Source of the DNA: CADEED01 sp036677145
GTDB lineage: Bacteria > Pseudomonadota > Gammaproteobacteria > Steroidobacterales > Steroidobacteraceae
NCBI GenBank assembly: GCA_036677145.1
Contig: JAKFFF010000034.1
Span: 95,381 to 159,380 of the forward strand
Length of the DNA: 64,000 bases
Reading direction: 5' to 3'
The notes beneath the pieces were generated by a model. It saw only the letters and a list, made by a program, of their open reading frames with translations, did not search any database and was not told the DNA's origin. This document shows, one piece after another, positions 42,904 through 50,957 of the stretch (the first letter of the stretch is position 1; the number at the start of each line of letters is the position of its first letter). The position numbers and the translations under genes are program-made.

Positions 42904-45393
42904 ATGAACACACGTCGTCTGAAAGCATGGTGCGCCTGGGCCAGCGCGGGATTGTTGTCGCTGAGCCTGGCTGCGCAAGAACCGGCGCCGGTGCCGGCGC
43001 CCGACGAAACACCCTGGCCGTATGAGATCACGAGTGGCGATACACAGATCGCCGTCTATCAACCGCAGCTCGACAGCTGGGACGGCATGACATTGAAAGC
43101 GCGCGCGGCCGTGGCGGTGAAGGAGGGCGCGAAAGATGACAAGAACGCGAAGTCCAGCTTCGGCGTGCTCGACATCACCGCGCGCACGCTGGTCGACAAG
43201 AACACACGGCTCGTGACGCTCGATCGATACGAAATCGTCAAGGCCGATTTTCCGACGGCGGCGGACAAAGAGGCGGCGTGGGCGCAGTTGATTCGCAAGG
43301 ATGCGTTGAATCGCACGCGCACGATCGCGCTCGACCGGCTCGAGGCCAACGTGGCCATTGTCGAGGCCGCGGACCGCGCGCCGCTCTCGCTGCGGAACGA
43401 TCCACCGGCCATTGTCTTCTCCACCGTGCCGGCGATGCTCGTCTACATCGACGGCGCGCCACAGTTCCGCCCGTTGCCGGGAATGGCCTGGCAGCGGGTG
43501 GTCAATACGCGTCCGCTGCTCGTGCGCCAGGACAAGGGTGCGCACTATCTACACGTGTTCGACGGCTGGATGACCGCCACCGCCATCGATGGAACGTGGA
43601 GCGTTTCGAGCAAGCCGCCTGAGGAGTTGGCGAAGATCGCGCAGGCGGCCATCGATTCGCGTTCCGCGGACATGCTCACCGGCCAGAGCGATCCGGAACA
43701 GCCCGCGCCTTCGCTCAAGACGGCGCGTCCGCCGGCGATCAAGGTCGCGACGCGCCCGACCGAACTCATCGTGTTCGAGGGCGAACCGAAGTGGACGCCG
43801 ATCGCGGGCACGCAACTGCTCGCGGCGGAGAACACAACGGGCCGCGTATTCAAACTACTGACCGACCAGAAGACCTACGTGCTCATCTCGGGACGGTGGT
43901 TTCGCGCGGCGAACACCGCCGGGCCGTGGCAGTTCGTCGCGGCCAACGCGCTCGCTCAGGATTTCAGCGCGATCCCCGACGACAGCAAGTACGAAAACGC
44001 AAAGGCTTCGGTGTCGGCGACGCCGCAGGCGCGCGAGGCTGCGATCGCAGCGGGTATTCCTTCCACCGCGGTCGTGAACGCGAAGGAGGCGAAACTCACG
44101 CCGCCCGTCATCGACGGCGAGCCGGCCTTGGCGCCGATCGAGGGAACGCCGCTGCATTACGTGAAGAACACGGCGACACCGATCATCCAGGTGAACGCGA
44201 CGAGCTGGTACGCCGTCGAGAACGGCGTGTGGTTCTCCGGTAGTTCGGCGCGTGGTCCGTGGGTCGTCGCGACTACGGTGCCCACGGTTATCTACACGAT
44301 CCCCGCGACGTCGCCGCTGCACTATGTGACTTACGTGAAGACCTATTCGGCGACCGATACCTCCGTTTACGTGGGATACACGCCGGGTTATCACGGTGAA
44401 TACGTCGACCCAGTATCGAGCGTCGTGGTGTACGGCACCGGCTATTACTACGACCCGTGGATCGGTACGGCGTGGTATGGCCCGCCGGTCACGTACGGCT
44501 TCGGCGTCGCGACCACGTACACCCCGTGGGCTGGATGGGGACTGGCATTCGGCATCGGCTGGGCCTGGGGCGCGGCGACGGTGTACAGCGGATGGGGTTA
44601 TGGCTGTTATCCGTGGTGGGGTCCGTACGGCTGGGGTTATGCGTGGGGACCGCCTGTCTACTGGGGCGGCGCCGCCGCTGGTTACCGCGGCGCCGCGGTC
44701 TGGGGTCCGGGCGGCTGGGCCGCGCGGACCAACAACGTCTACACACAATGGGGCAACAAGGCGCGGGTGTCGCATGCGTCCGCCGGCTACAACGCGTGGA
44801 CCGGAAATGCCTGGGCGGGACAGGCGGGTGCGTCGTACAACTCGCGCACCGGCGTCGCTTCGGCGGGCCAGCGCGGCACGGTGCAGAACGTCTACACCGG
44901 CAACTACGCGTCGAGCGGCCGCGGCGTCGCGCGCGATACGGACACGGGCGTCGTCGCCGGCGGCCGCGGCGGCACGATCGGCAATGCGTATACCGGCCGC
45001 GAAGTCTCGGGCGGCTCGGGGACTATCTACAACCCGAACACCGGCAACTCCACTCATGTCTCCGGCATCGGTGGCGACAGCGGCAAGATCGTCAACGTCA
45101 ACGGCGACATCTATGCCGGTCACGACGGCCAGGTTTATCGCCATGGCGATGATGGTTGGGAGCAGGTGAATCGCGGACAGGGTCCGACGCAGTCCCGCGC
45201 CAACGCGGAACAGATGGCGCGCGACTCCGTTGATCGCAGTCAGATCGACCGCAGTCAGGTGGATCGCAGTCAGATGGAACGCGAGCGCCTCGAACGCGAT
45301 CGCGTCGCGCGGCAGGAAGGAGCGCGGCGCTACGAGAACCGGCAACGATCGATGGGAGCCATGCGCGGCATGGGCGGTCCGCGCCGCCGTTGA
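42904..45393 (+). CDS. Large secreted protein with glycine/tyrosine-rich and repetitive C-terminal part
   Basis: An 829-aa exported protein. Signal peptide 1-23 (ending SLSLAAQ), then a long region of repeated units with strands such as VFEGEPKWTPIAGTQLLAAENTTGRV and PPVIDGEPALAPIEGTPLHYVKNTATP, which look like duplicated beta modules. A glycine/tryptophan/tyrosine-rich segment (about 540-640: GYYYDPWIGTAWYGPPVTY) follows, then repeats such as GNAYTGREVSGGSGTIYNPNTG, and finally a charged tail of IDRSQ/VDRSQ repeats. Databases call similar proteins carbohydrate-binding V/XII, but I cannot confirm binding. ATG 42904 has GGGGG about 6 bp before it. Confidence 0.75.
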   Translation: MNTRRLKAWCAWASAGLLSLSLAAQEPAPVPAPDETPWPYEITSGDTQIAVYQPQLDSWDGMTLKARAAVAVKEGAKDDKNAKSSFGVLDITARTLVDKNTRLVTLDRYEIVKADFPTAADKEAAWAQLIRKDALNRTRTIALDRLEANVAIVEAADRAPLSLRNDPPAIVFSTVPAMLVYIDGAPQFRPLPGMAWQRVVNTRPLLVRQDKGAHYLHVFDGWMTATAIDGTWSVSSKPPEELAKIAQAAIDSRSADMLTGQSDPEQPAPSLKTARPPAIKVATRPTELIVFEGEPKWTPIAGTQLLAAENTTGRVFKLLTDQKTYVLISGRWFRAANTAGPWQFVAANALAQDFSAIPDDSKYENAKASVSATPQAREAAIAAGIPSTAVVNAKEAKLTPPVIDGEPALAPIEGTPLHYVKNTATPIIQVNATSWYAVENGVWFSGSSARGPWVVATTVPTVIYTIPATSPLHYVTYVKTYSATDTSVYVGYTPGYHGEYVDPVSSVVVYGTGYYYDPWIGTAWYGPPVTYGFGVATTYTPWAGWGLAFGIGWAWGAATVYSGWGYGCYPWWGPYGWGYAWGPPVYWGGAAAGYRGAAVWGPGGWAARTNNVYTQWGNKARVSHASAGYNAWTGNAWAGQAGASYNSRTGVASAGQRGTVQNVYTGNYASSGRGVARDTDTGVVAGGRGGTIGNAYTGREVSGGSGTIYNPNTGNSTHVSGIGGDSGKIVNVNGDIYAGHDGQVYRHGDDGWEQVNRGQGPTQSRANAEQMARDSVDRSQIDRSQVDRSQMERERLERDRVARQEGARRYENRQRSMGAMRGMGGPRRR

Positions 45394-45426
45394 GCGCAAA
45401 CCTCGACCACAACTCGTGGAGTGAAG

Positions 45427-46377
45427 ATGGAAAAGTCATTCGCGCTCGACCGTGAAGATGCGGTGTTCATCCCTGGCGGGACGTTCACGATGGGGTCGGA
45501 CTCTCACTACCCGGAAGAGGCACCGGCGCATCCGGTGACGGTTTCATCGTTCTGGATGGATGCCACCACGGTGACCAACGCCGCATTCGCGGCGTTCGTC
45601 GCGGCCACGGGTTACGTGACACTTGCCGAGCGACCGCTGGATCCGGCGATGTACCCGGGCGCCGACCCCGCCTTGCTGAAACCTGGTGGTCTCGTATTCC
45701 GGCGCGCGCGGGGTCCGGTCGACCTGCGCGATTTTCACAACTGGTGGGAATATCTTCCCGGCGCGAGCTGGCGTCACCCGGAAGGGCCGGGTAGTTCGAT
45801 CACCGGGCGGCTCGATGAGCCCGCGGTGCAGATCTCGTTCGAAGATGCGGAAGCCTACGCACGCTGGGCACACAAGGAATTGCCCACCGAAGCCGAGTGG
45901 GAATTCGCCGCGCGCGGCGGGCTCGCCGAGGCCGACTATGCGTGGGGGAACGAGTTCGCGCCGGACGGCCGGCAAATGGCGAACACCTGGCAGGGCGAAT
46001 TTCCCTGGCAAAACCTCGAGCTCGACGGCCATGCCGGCGTCGCGCCCGTGCGCAGCTATCCACCCAACGGCTATGGCCTCTATGAAATGACCGGCAACGT
46101 GTGGGAGTGGACCACGGACTGGTATCGCGACCGGCACAAGTCAGCGGCGAAGAAGGAATGTTGCATTCCGCAGAACCCGCATGGGCCGTCGATCGAGCAC
46201 AGCTACGACCCATGCATGCCGAAGAACCGCATTCCGCGCAAGGTGATCAAGGGCGGGAGTTTCCTGTGCGCGCCCAACTATTGCCGTCGCTACCGCCCTG
46301 CGGCGCGCCATGCGCAGATGATCGACACGGCCACCTGCCATCTCGGCTTTCGCTGCATCGTGCGCGGGGAGGCGTGA
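45427..46377 (+). CDS. Formylglycine-generating enzyme (SUMF1 family)
   Basis: A 316-aa copper-dependent FGE that oxidises a cysteine of sulfatases to formylglycine. The fold signature is intact: PGGTFTMGSDSHYPEE, PTEAEWEFAARGG, YEMTGNVWEWTTDW, and the active-site pair Cys281/Cys286 in GGSFLCAPNYCRRYRPAAR, which many SUMF1-like proteins lack. There is no signal peptide, so it would work in the cytoplasm. No sulfatase gene with a CxPxR motif is found in the window, so its substrate is unknown. ATG 45427 has GGAG 5 bp upstream. It ends in a one-base overlap with the next gene (TGATG). Confidence 0.92.
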   Translation: MEKSFALDREDAVFIPGGTFTMGSDSHYPEEAPAHPVTVSSFWMDATTVTNAAFAAFVAATGYVTLAERPLDPAMYPGADPALLKPGGLVFRRARGPVDLRDFHNWWEYLPGASWRHPEGPGSSITGRLDEPAVQISFEDAEAYARWAHKELPTEAEWEFAARGGLAEADYAWGNEFAPDGRQMANTWQGEFPWQNLELDGHAGVAPVRSYPPNGYGLYEMTGNVWEWTTDWYRDRHKSAAKKECCIPQNPHGPSIEHSYDPCMPKNRIPRKVIKGGSFLCAPNYCRRYRPAARHAQMIDTATCHLGFRCIVRGEA

Positions 46378-46763
46378 TGTCCGCCACGCACCTCGACGAA
46401 GGCACGCAGCTGAGCCTGCAACGCACGCAACTCGCGGTGGAACGCACGCTCATGGCGTGGATCCGCACCGCGTTCTCGATGATCAGTTTCGGATTCACGA
46501 TCGGCAAGTTTCTGCAGTTCCTGCACGAGAAGCCTGGTCACGAAAGCTCGACGCACGGAAGCATGCTGCCGCCGGCGCTGGTCGTGCTTGGCCTCGCGTC
46601 GCTGATCATCGGGCTGTGGGAGTTCCGGCATACGATGCGGGCGCTGAACGTGAAGTTCGACAAGCCGCGGGGACACTTTCCGGTTGGATTCATCGCCGCG
46701 CTGGTGGCGCTGATCGGCATCCTTGCGCTGGTCGGCCTGTTCGTTCGCTCTCCCTTCCTGTGA
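46377..46763 (+). CDS. DUF202 inner-membrane protein
   Basis: A 128-aa protein of the DUF202/YidH family: the opening LSLQRTQLAVERTLMAWIRTAFSMISFGFTIGKF carries the family's conserved RT...RT-AW and GF-I-K features, with three membrane helices in total (around residues 33-55, 68-88, 101-122). Function unknown. Its start overlaps the FGE stop, so the two are translated together, and it is followed 9 bp later by a BASS-family transporter. Confidence 0.88.
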   Translation: MSATHLDEGTQLSLQRTQLAVERTLMAWIRTAFSMISFGFTIGKFLQFLHEKPGHESSTHGSMLPPALVVLGLASLIIGLWEFRHTMRALNVKFDKPRGHFPVGFIAALVALIGILALVGLFVRSPFL

Positions 46764-46772
46764 GCCGCCGAC

Positions 46773-47675
46773 ATGCAAATCGTGGATCTCATTCATTCCG
46801 CCTTGCCGATCAGCCTCATGTTGATCGTGCTGGCCCTGGGCTTGCGCTGCAGCTGGAGTGACGCGACGTTCCTGTTTCACGAGCCGTCGCTATTCGCGCG
46901 TTCGCTGCTCGCGATGAACGTCGTATTGCCCATCGCCGCCGTGTTGATCGCAACATCGGTCGCACTCAAGCCACCGGTGGCGATCGCATTGATCGTGCTG
47001 GCCATCTCGCCAGTGCCACCGGTGCTGCCGCCGAAGCTGCTCAAACTCGTGACCCGCGACGACTACGTGTATGGCCTGCTGGTCGCAACCGCCTTGCTGG
47101 CCATCCTGCTGATTCCGTTGTCGCTCGCGATCATCAGCGGCGTCAGCGGTCGCGACCTGTACATCGATCCGATACTGGTCGCGCGCTCGGTCGCGATCTC
47201 GGTGCTGCTGCCGCTCGGCGTCGGACTCCTGGTCCGGCAGTTTCTGCCGGGCTTCGCCAATCGCATCACGGGCGCGGTGAGCATGATTGGCACGTTGCTG
47301 CTCGCCGTGTCGATGCTCGCGATATTCGCCATCGGATGGCGCGGATTCGGAGCGCTCATCGGCGATGGGACTCTGCTGGCATTCGTGGTGTTCACGCTGC
47401 TCTCGCTCGCCGTGGGACACATGTTCGGCGGGCCGCGGGGCGACGATCGCACGGTGCTCGCGTTGTCGTGCGCCTCGCGGCATCCCGGCGTCGCGATCGC
47501 GATCGGCGTGGCGCTGTTTCCCGGCCAGAAAAAGCTCATCGCCGTTGCCGTGTTGCTCGACCTGATCGTCGCGGCGCTCGCGTCTATTCCTTACACGCGC
47601 TGGCGCAAGACGCTGCATGAGCGGACCTTGGCCGGTCGCGAGCCGGCCTCGCCGGGCAGGTCCCCGGATCGCTAG
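46773..47675 (+). CDS. BASS-family (bile acid:Na+ symporter-like) transporter
   Basis: A 300-aa inner-membrane protein with about nine to ten helices (LMLIVLALGLRC, LLAMNVVLPIAAVLI, and a last group VALSCASRHPGVAIAIGVALFPG). The SRHPGVAIAIG segment is the discontinuous helix of the Na+-dependent organic-anion symporter fold. Members move bile acids, organic anions or arsenite; the substrate here is unknown. Last gene of the 42185 operon and convergent with DUF1622. Confidence 0.8.
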   Translation: MQIVDLIHSALPISLMLIVLALGLRCSWSDATFLFHEPSLFARSLLAMNVVLPIAAVLIATSVALKPPVAIALIVLAISPVPPVLPPKLLKLVTRDDYVYGLLVATALLAILLIPLSLAIISGVSGRDLYIDPILVARSVAISVLLPLGVGLLVRQFLPGFANRITGAVSMIGTLLLAVSMLAIFAIGWRGFGALIGDGTLLAFVVFTLLSLAVGHMFGGPRGDDRTVLALSCASRHPGVAIAIGVALFPGQKKLIAVAVLLDLIVAALASIPYTRWRKTLHERTLAGREPASPGRSPDR

Positions 47676-47692
47676 CCTCTGTATGGAGTGGC

Positions 47693-47703
47693 CCATATAT
47701 ATA
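47693..47703. other. AT-rich island in the convergent gap
   Basis: CATATATATAG stands out in very GC-rich DNA, flanked by GGAGTGG and AGAGTGG. It is in the 47-bp gap between two gene ends, where a promoter is not expected. I assign no function. Confidence 0.3.
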
Positions 47704-47722
47704 GAGTGGACCGGCGGCGGGC

Positions 47723-48067
47723 TCACTCGTCGTCCCCGCGCTCGCGCACCTCGGCCAGGTCTCTTTCGAGAAAGTAGTTGAGGAAGGTGCGGATCACGGC
47801 GATGGCGCCGACGCGTGCGATGGCCATCCAGTCGGTGGTGACGGAGGTTTCGATGATGTCCGCCGCCAGTTGAAACGTCAGGGCGGCGACCAGCCAGCGC
47901 GCGTAGCGCAACCAAGTATCCCGCTTCCGGTGTCCGGTGGGCGAGGTGAACATCATCCGCACGCCGTTGATCAGCGCTTCGCCCGAGCCCAGCAGCACCA
48001 GCAGCAATGCGATCGCGTCAAGGGCGATGATCGACCATTCTGTCGCGACAAGCAGCAGTTCTTTCAC
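47723..48067 (-). CDS. DUF1622 membrane protein
   Basis: A 114-aa protein with three helices: ELLLVATEWSIIALDAIALLLVLLGSGEALI, ARWLVAALTFQLAADIIETSV and IARVGAIAVIRTFLNYFLERDL. The last two segments match the DUF1622 family (inner-membrane proteins of unknown function). ATG 48067 overlaps the end of the HAD gene by 4 bp, so it is the third gene of the AraC-HAD-DUF1622 operon. Confidence 0.88.
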   Translation of the reverse strand: MKELLLVATEWSIIALDAIALLLVLLGSGEALINGVRMMFTSPTGHRKRDTWLRYARWLVAALTFQLAADIIETSVTTDWMAIARVGAIAVIRTFLNYFLERDLAEVRERGDDE

Positions 48068-49002
48068 CGGAATACCGTTTTCCAGTCCTGTTTCATGCTC
48101 ACGACAGTCACGCCCAGATCCTCCGCACGGTCGAGTGCGTCAGTCAGCGGGCTGAGCGCAAAATCGCGGTCGTAGGCGAACTCACGCTCGGCATCGTCGT
48201 GATGCAGCAGCAGCGCGAGGCGCGGACCGGCTCCATTACGCGCGTACAGCATCATCGGCAGGTCGCCGTCGGAATTGCCGAAAGCAAGCAGCGGGCGCCG
48301 GCCGATGTGCAGGCCGATGTTCTCGGGTTTAGCCTCGCGGTCGTCGAAGCTGTTCACCGCGTTGCTTTTCCACAGGATCGCGCGGCCGGGCCGCAACTCG
48401 AAGTGCATCTTCACGCTCGAGCCGATGACTCGTTCGCGCGCGATTCCGTAGGCCGACTCCGAAAAGCTACGCACCAGGTCCATGCCGCCGCCGGTCACGA
48501 TGAAATTCCGGAACTCGTGTGCGCGCAGCAGTTCGAGCAATTCGAGCTGCGGTTGATAGGTGCAGTCGATGAAGCGGCGGCCGAGTTTCGGATGCCGCGC
48601 CCGGTCGAGCCACGGATGCGCGAGCCGCTCGAATTCCTCCTCGCTCATGCCGGCATGGGTCGCGAAAAACACTTCGGTGAGACCGCGTTTCCCGAGACTC
48701 GAGATTCCGGCCTGGTCGTGTTCGAGGAATGCCTTGAACGGCTGCTGCTGCGCGAGTTGTGGATCCTGCGCCGTGAGTTGTTTGATGCGATCGAACAGGA
48801 AGAACCCCTGCACCTGCATGGGCTGCTCGCACCACAGGGTGCCGTCGTTGTCGAAGACCGCGACGCGATCGGCGGGCGCGACGTAGTCGCTGCTCCCTTC
48901 ATCGGTCACGCGGTCGAGAAAACCAAGGATGGCGGATCGTGCGCGGCCGCTGTTCCACGACGGCAGGCGGAGCGGCTGCTGGGTGAATGCGAGGGTAGTC
49001 AT
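48064..49002 (-). CDS. HAD-superfamily phosphatase, cytoplasmic paralogue
   Basis: A 312-aa haloacid-dehalogenase hydrolase. Motif I is VFDNDGTLWCEQP (DxDGT), motif II lies in FIVTGGGMDLV, motif III is the lysine region (SNAVNSFDDREAK), motif IV is LLAFGNSDGDLPMM. The catalytic aspartates are intact. No signal peptide, unlike its paralogue at 52494-53489, which is alike through most of its length. ATG 49002 overlaps the AraC stop (ATGA). The frame opens at 49119. Substrate unknown; a phosphatase or phosphotransferase is expected. Confidence 0.9.
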   Translation of the reverse strand: MTTLAFTQQPLRLPSWNSGRARSAILGFLDRVTDEGSSDYVAPADRVAVFDNDGTLWCEQPMQVQGFFLFDRIKQLTAQDPQLAQQQPFKAFLEHDQAGISSLGKRGLTEVFFATHAGMSEEEFERLAHPWLDRARHPKLGRRFIDCTYQPQLELLELLRAHEFRNFIVTGGGMDLVRSFSESAYGIARERVIGSSVKMHFELRPGRAILWKSNAVNSFDDREAKPENIGLHIGRRPLLAFGNSDGDLPMMLYARNGAGPRLALLLHHDDAEREFAYDRDFALSPLTDALDRAEDLGVTVVSMKQDWKTVFR

Positions 49003-50039
49003 GCTCTGGCTCCCTTGTGGCGCGGCGCGCCTCCGCTGCGTGCCTCGCGCGGCGACTTGCCGGTCCAGCGGCGGAACGCCTTCGAAAACGCCGAGACGTC
49101 CTGGTAACCGAGCAACCACGCGATCTGCGAAATGGTCGCCTCGCCGTCGGCGAAATATCGCTGGGCGAGATCGAGCCGCAACTGGTCCATCAACGCGGAA
49201 AAATTGATGCCTTCGCTCGCGAGCCGGCGGGTGAACGTGCGCTGACTCATGCCCAACTGGCGTGCGATTTCTCCGGCGCGCACTTCACCGTGCGGCAGCA
49301 GCGGCACGATGGCGTTTTCGATGGTCGATCGGAACGAGGTGCGCGCCGCGTTGCGTTTCGCCAGCGCCTCCTCGCAATAACGCACGAGTAGTTCGTTGAG
49401 GAATGGATCCGCGCTCACCACCGGCGATTCACCGACCGCTTTCGCGAAGATCACGTCATCGTCCGTCGCGCCGAATTCCAGCTCGCCGCCGAAGAATTCG
49501 CGCAGCTCGGGCGGCTGCGCCGCGCGCGGATGAATGAAGCGCACGCGACGCGAGTGAAAGGTCTGGCCGGCGAGTTGCCGCAGTATGCGCGTCGCCGCGG
49601 TGAACCAGAACTCGGCCTGGTGACGATCGATGTGCCGGCTGACACCGATGTAACGCAGGTTGATGCCGAAGTGCCGTCCGTAGATGCATTGCTGTGCGAT
49701 GCCCTCGTTGCCGAGGCCGCTGTAACGCGCGGTGCGGCGGGCGGCGTCGTACAGCGTCGCCGACGTGGCGCCGACGTAGTAGAGCAGCCCGAGTTCGCGC
49801 AGCTCGCAGTCCTGCGCGAGGTGGAATCCCAGCAGCTCGTCGTCGAGTTCGTCCGCGATGATGTTGAGCAGCCGGATCTGGTCGCGCACCGCGAGCCGGA
49901 CACCGGCGTCGCCGATGTGCCGTGGAGTCAGGTTCGCATGGCGCAGCAGCGCCGGCATCGCGATTCCAGCCTTGCGTGCCCGCGCGCAGGCCAGGCGGGC
50001 GATGGTGCCTTTGGCGTAGGGGATTCCATTCGTGGACAT
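48999..50039 (-). CDS. AraC-family regulator with arabinose-binding-type N-terminal domain
   Basis: A 346-aa activator. An N-terminal ligand-binding domain of the type seen in OruR/ArgR-like AraC proteins (LARACARARKAGIAMPALL region onward) is followed by a C-terminal AraC helix-turn-helix with IARQLGMSQRTFTRRLASEG and ISQIAWLLGYQDVSAFSKAFRRWTGKSPREARS. GGGAAAA precedes ATG 50039 by about 5 bp. It heads a three-gene operon with the HAD and DUF1622 genes, which it may control. The open frame to 50519 overlaps the divergent receiver gene and is not used. Confidence 0.92.
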   Translation of the reverse strand: MSTNGIPYAKGTIARLACARARKAGIAMPALLRHANLTPRHIGDAGVRLAVRDQIRLLNIIADELDDELLGFHLAQDCELRELGLLYYVGATSATLYDAARRTARYSGLGNEGIAQQCIYGRHFGINLRYIGVSRHIDRHQAEFWFTAATRILRQLAGQTFHSRRVRFIHPRAAQPPELREFFGGELEFGATDDDVIFAKAVGESPVVSADPFLNELLVRYCEEALAKRNAARTSFRSTIENAIVPLLPHGEVRAGEIARQLGMSQRTFTRRLASEGINFSALMDQLRLDLAQRYFADGEATISQIAWLLGYQDVSAFSKAFRRWTGKSPREARSGGAPRHKGARA

Positions 50040-50160
50040 GAGGTTTTCCCGGAATTCGTGAGCGTGCGTCGCGGGGTTCGGCCGGTGGCCGTTGCGGCAA
50101 ACTTTTTGGCTGGCTGTGACAACGCATGGGGACGCGCGGCTCCGTAATCTGCACGCCGCA

Positions 50161-50535
50161 ATGTCAGGCTCCCCCAAAGTAGTTGCATTCGTCGACGACG
50201 ATCCCGGCGCGCGCAAGGCGTTCAAGCGAATGCTCGCGGCCTGCGGATACCAGGTTCTCGTGTACGAGTCGGCCGAGCGATTCCTCGTCTGCCCGAATGC
50301 GGCGGCCGCGCATTGCCTGGTCGTCGATATCGATCTCGGCGCGGGCATGTCGGGCATCGCGCTCGGCGAGAAGCTCGCCTGCGCGGATCGGCGCCCATTG
50401 CCGATCATCTTCATGACCGGCTCCGACGATGCGCTGCTGCGGCGGAAAGCCACGGATCTCGGCTGTGTCGCATATCTGCAGAAGCCGTTCACCACGGAAG
50501 AGCTCAATGCGGCGCTCATGAATGCGGGTGGTTAG
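50161..50535 (+). CDS. Single-domain response regulator
   Basis: A 124-aa receiver: DDD at residues 12-14, phosphoacceptor Asp56 in VVDIDLG, Thr86 and Lys108 (LQKPF) are all in place. No output domain is present. It resembles the receivers of the FixJ group, like the one at 30659. No kinase gene is adjacent, but two orphan kinases are encoded at 55806 and 57265. Divergent from the AraC-family gene, 122 bp apart, with a GTAATCT-type -10 just before its start. Confidence 0.88.
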   Translation: MSGSPKVVAFVDDDPGARKAFKRMLAACGYQVLVYESAERFLVCPNAAAAHCLVVDIDLGAGMSGIALGEKLACADRRPLPIIFMTGSDDALLRRKATDLGCVAYLQKPFTTEELNAALMNAGG

Positions 50536-50698
50536 GGAAGGGAAAACGGCTTGCCCACGGGCGCGGGAAGCCGGTACGAATCCAAATCGCCCGGAATCGC
50601 ATTTCGCCCGGCGGAAATCCGCGAGGAACCGCCGGGCCGCTTCTTCAAGAGTGGATGAATCATCTGGCAGAAGATGAGCGCGTGTGGCGGCCCGTTCC

Positions 50699-50716
50699 AT
50701 AAGCCCTAGGTCCATT
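50699..50716. promoter_or_regulatory. Weak island palindrome
   Basis: ATAAGCCCTAGGTCCATT, 13 of 18 matches to the ideal. It precedes a 73-aa hypothetical gene by 19 bp with no fitting -10 box, so it may be chance. Confidence 0.25.
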
Positions 50717-50734
50717 TCGCAGGCGGATTTTGCG

Positions 50735-50956
50735 ATGCGCAACACACAGCGCCGGCGGAACGAGGTGGAATATGAGCGCATGCCAAAAGACAACGTGATT
50801 CCGTTTCGCCCGCGTCCGCCCTCGGACAACGAGCTCGATGCTTACCGCACGATGACGCGCCTCTGGCATCCACAGATGCGGCAGCTCATGTTCCCGAAGT
50901 ACTTCGAGCAGGACCGGTCCACGCCTCCGGAGAACAAATCGCCCGAGGGCGGCTGA
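50735..50956 (+). CDS. Small hypothetical protein, 73 aa
   Basis: Open from ATG 50735 to 50956, with AGGCGG 8 bp upstream. The sequence is arginine-rich at the start (RNTQRRRNEVEYERM), then proline-containing (IPFRPRPPSDNELDAYRT) and ends with acidic residues. No signal or membrane segment is seen and no family is recognised. It may instead start at ATG 50780 (58 aa). It ends 1 bp before the end of the convergent DUF1254 gene, so it could be a spurious frame, although its codon use is gene-like. Confidence 0.45.
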   Translation: MRNTQRRRNEVEYERMPKDNVIPFRPRPPSDNELDAYRTMTRLWHPQMRQLMFPKYFEQDRSTPPENKSPEGG

Positions 50957-50957
50957 T

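Noticed and set aside
43855..45399. 514-codon minus-strand frame opposite the large secreted protein
   Set aside because: Antisense shadow of a GC-rich gene; low complexity of arginine, valine and alanine and no ribosome site.
47693..47703. TATATATA block as a promoter
   Set aside because: It lies between two convergent gene ends with no frame following on either strand.
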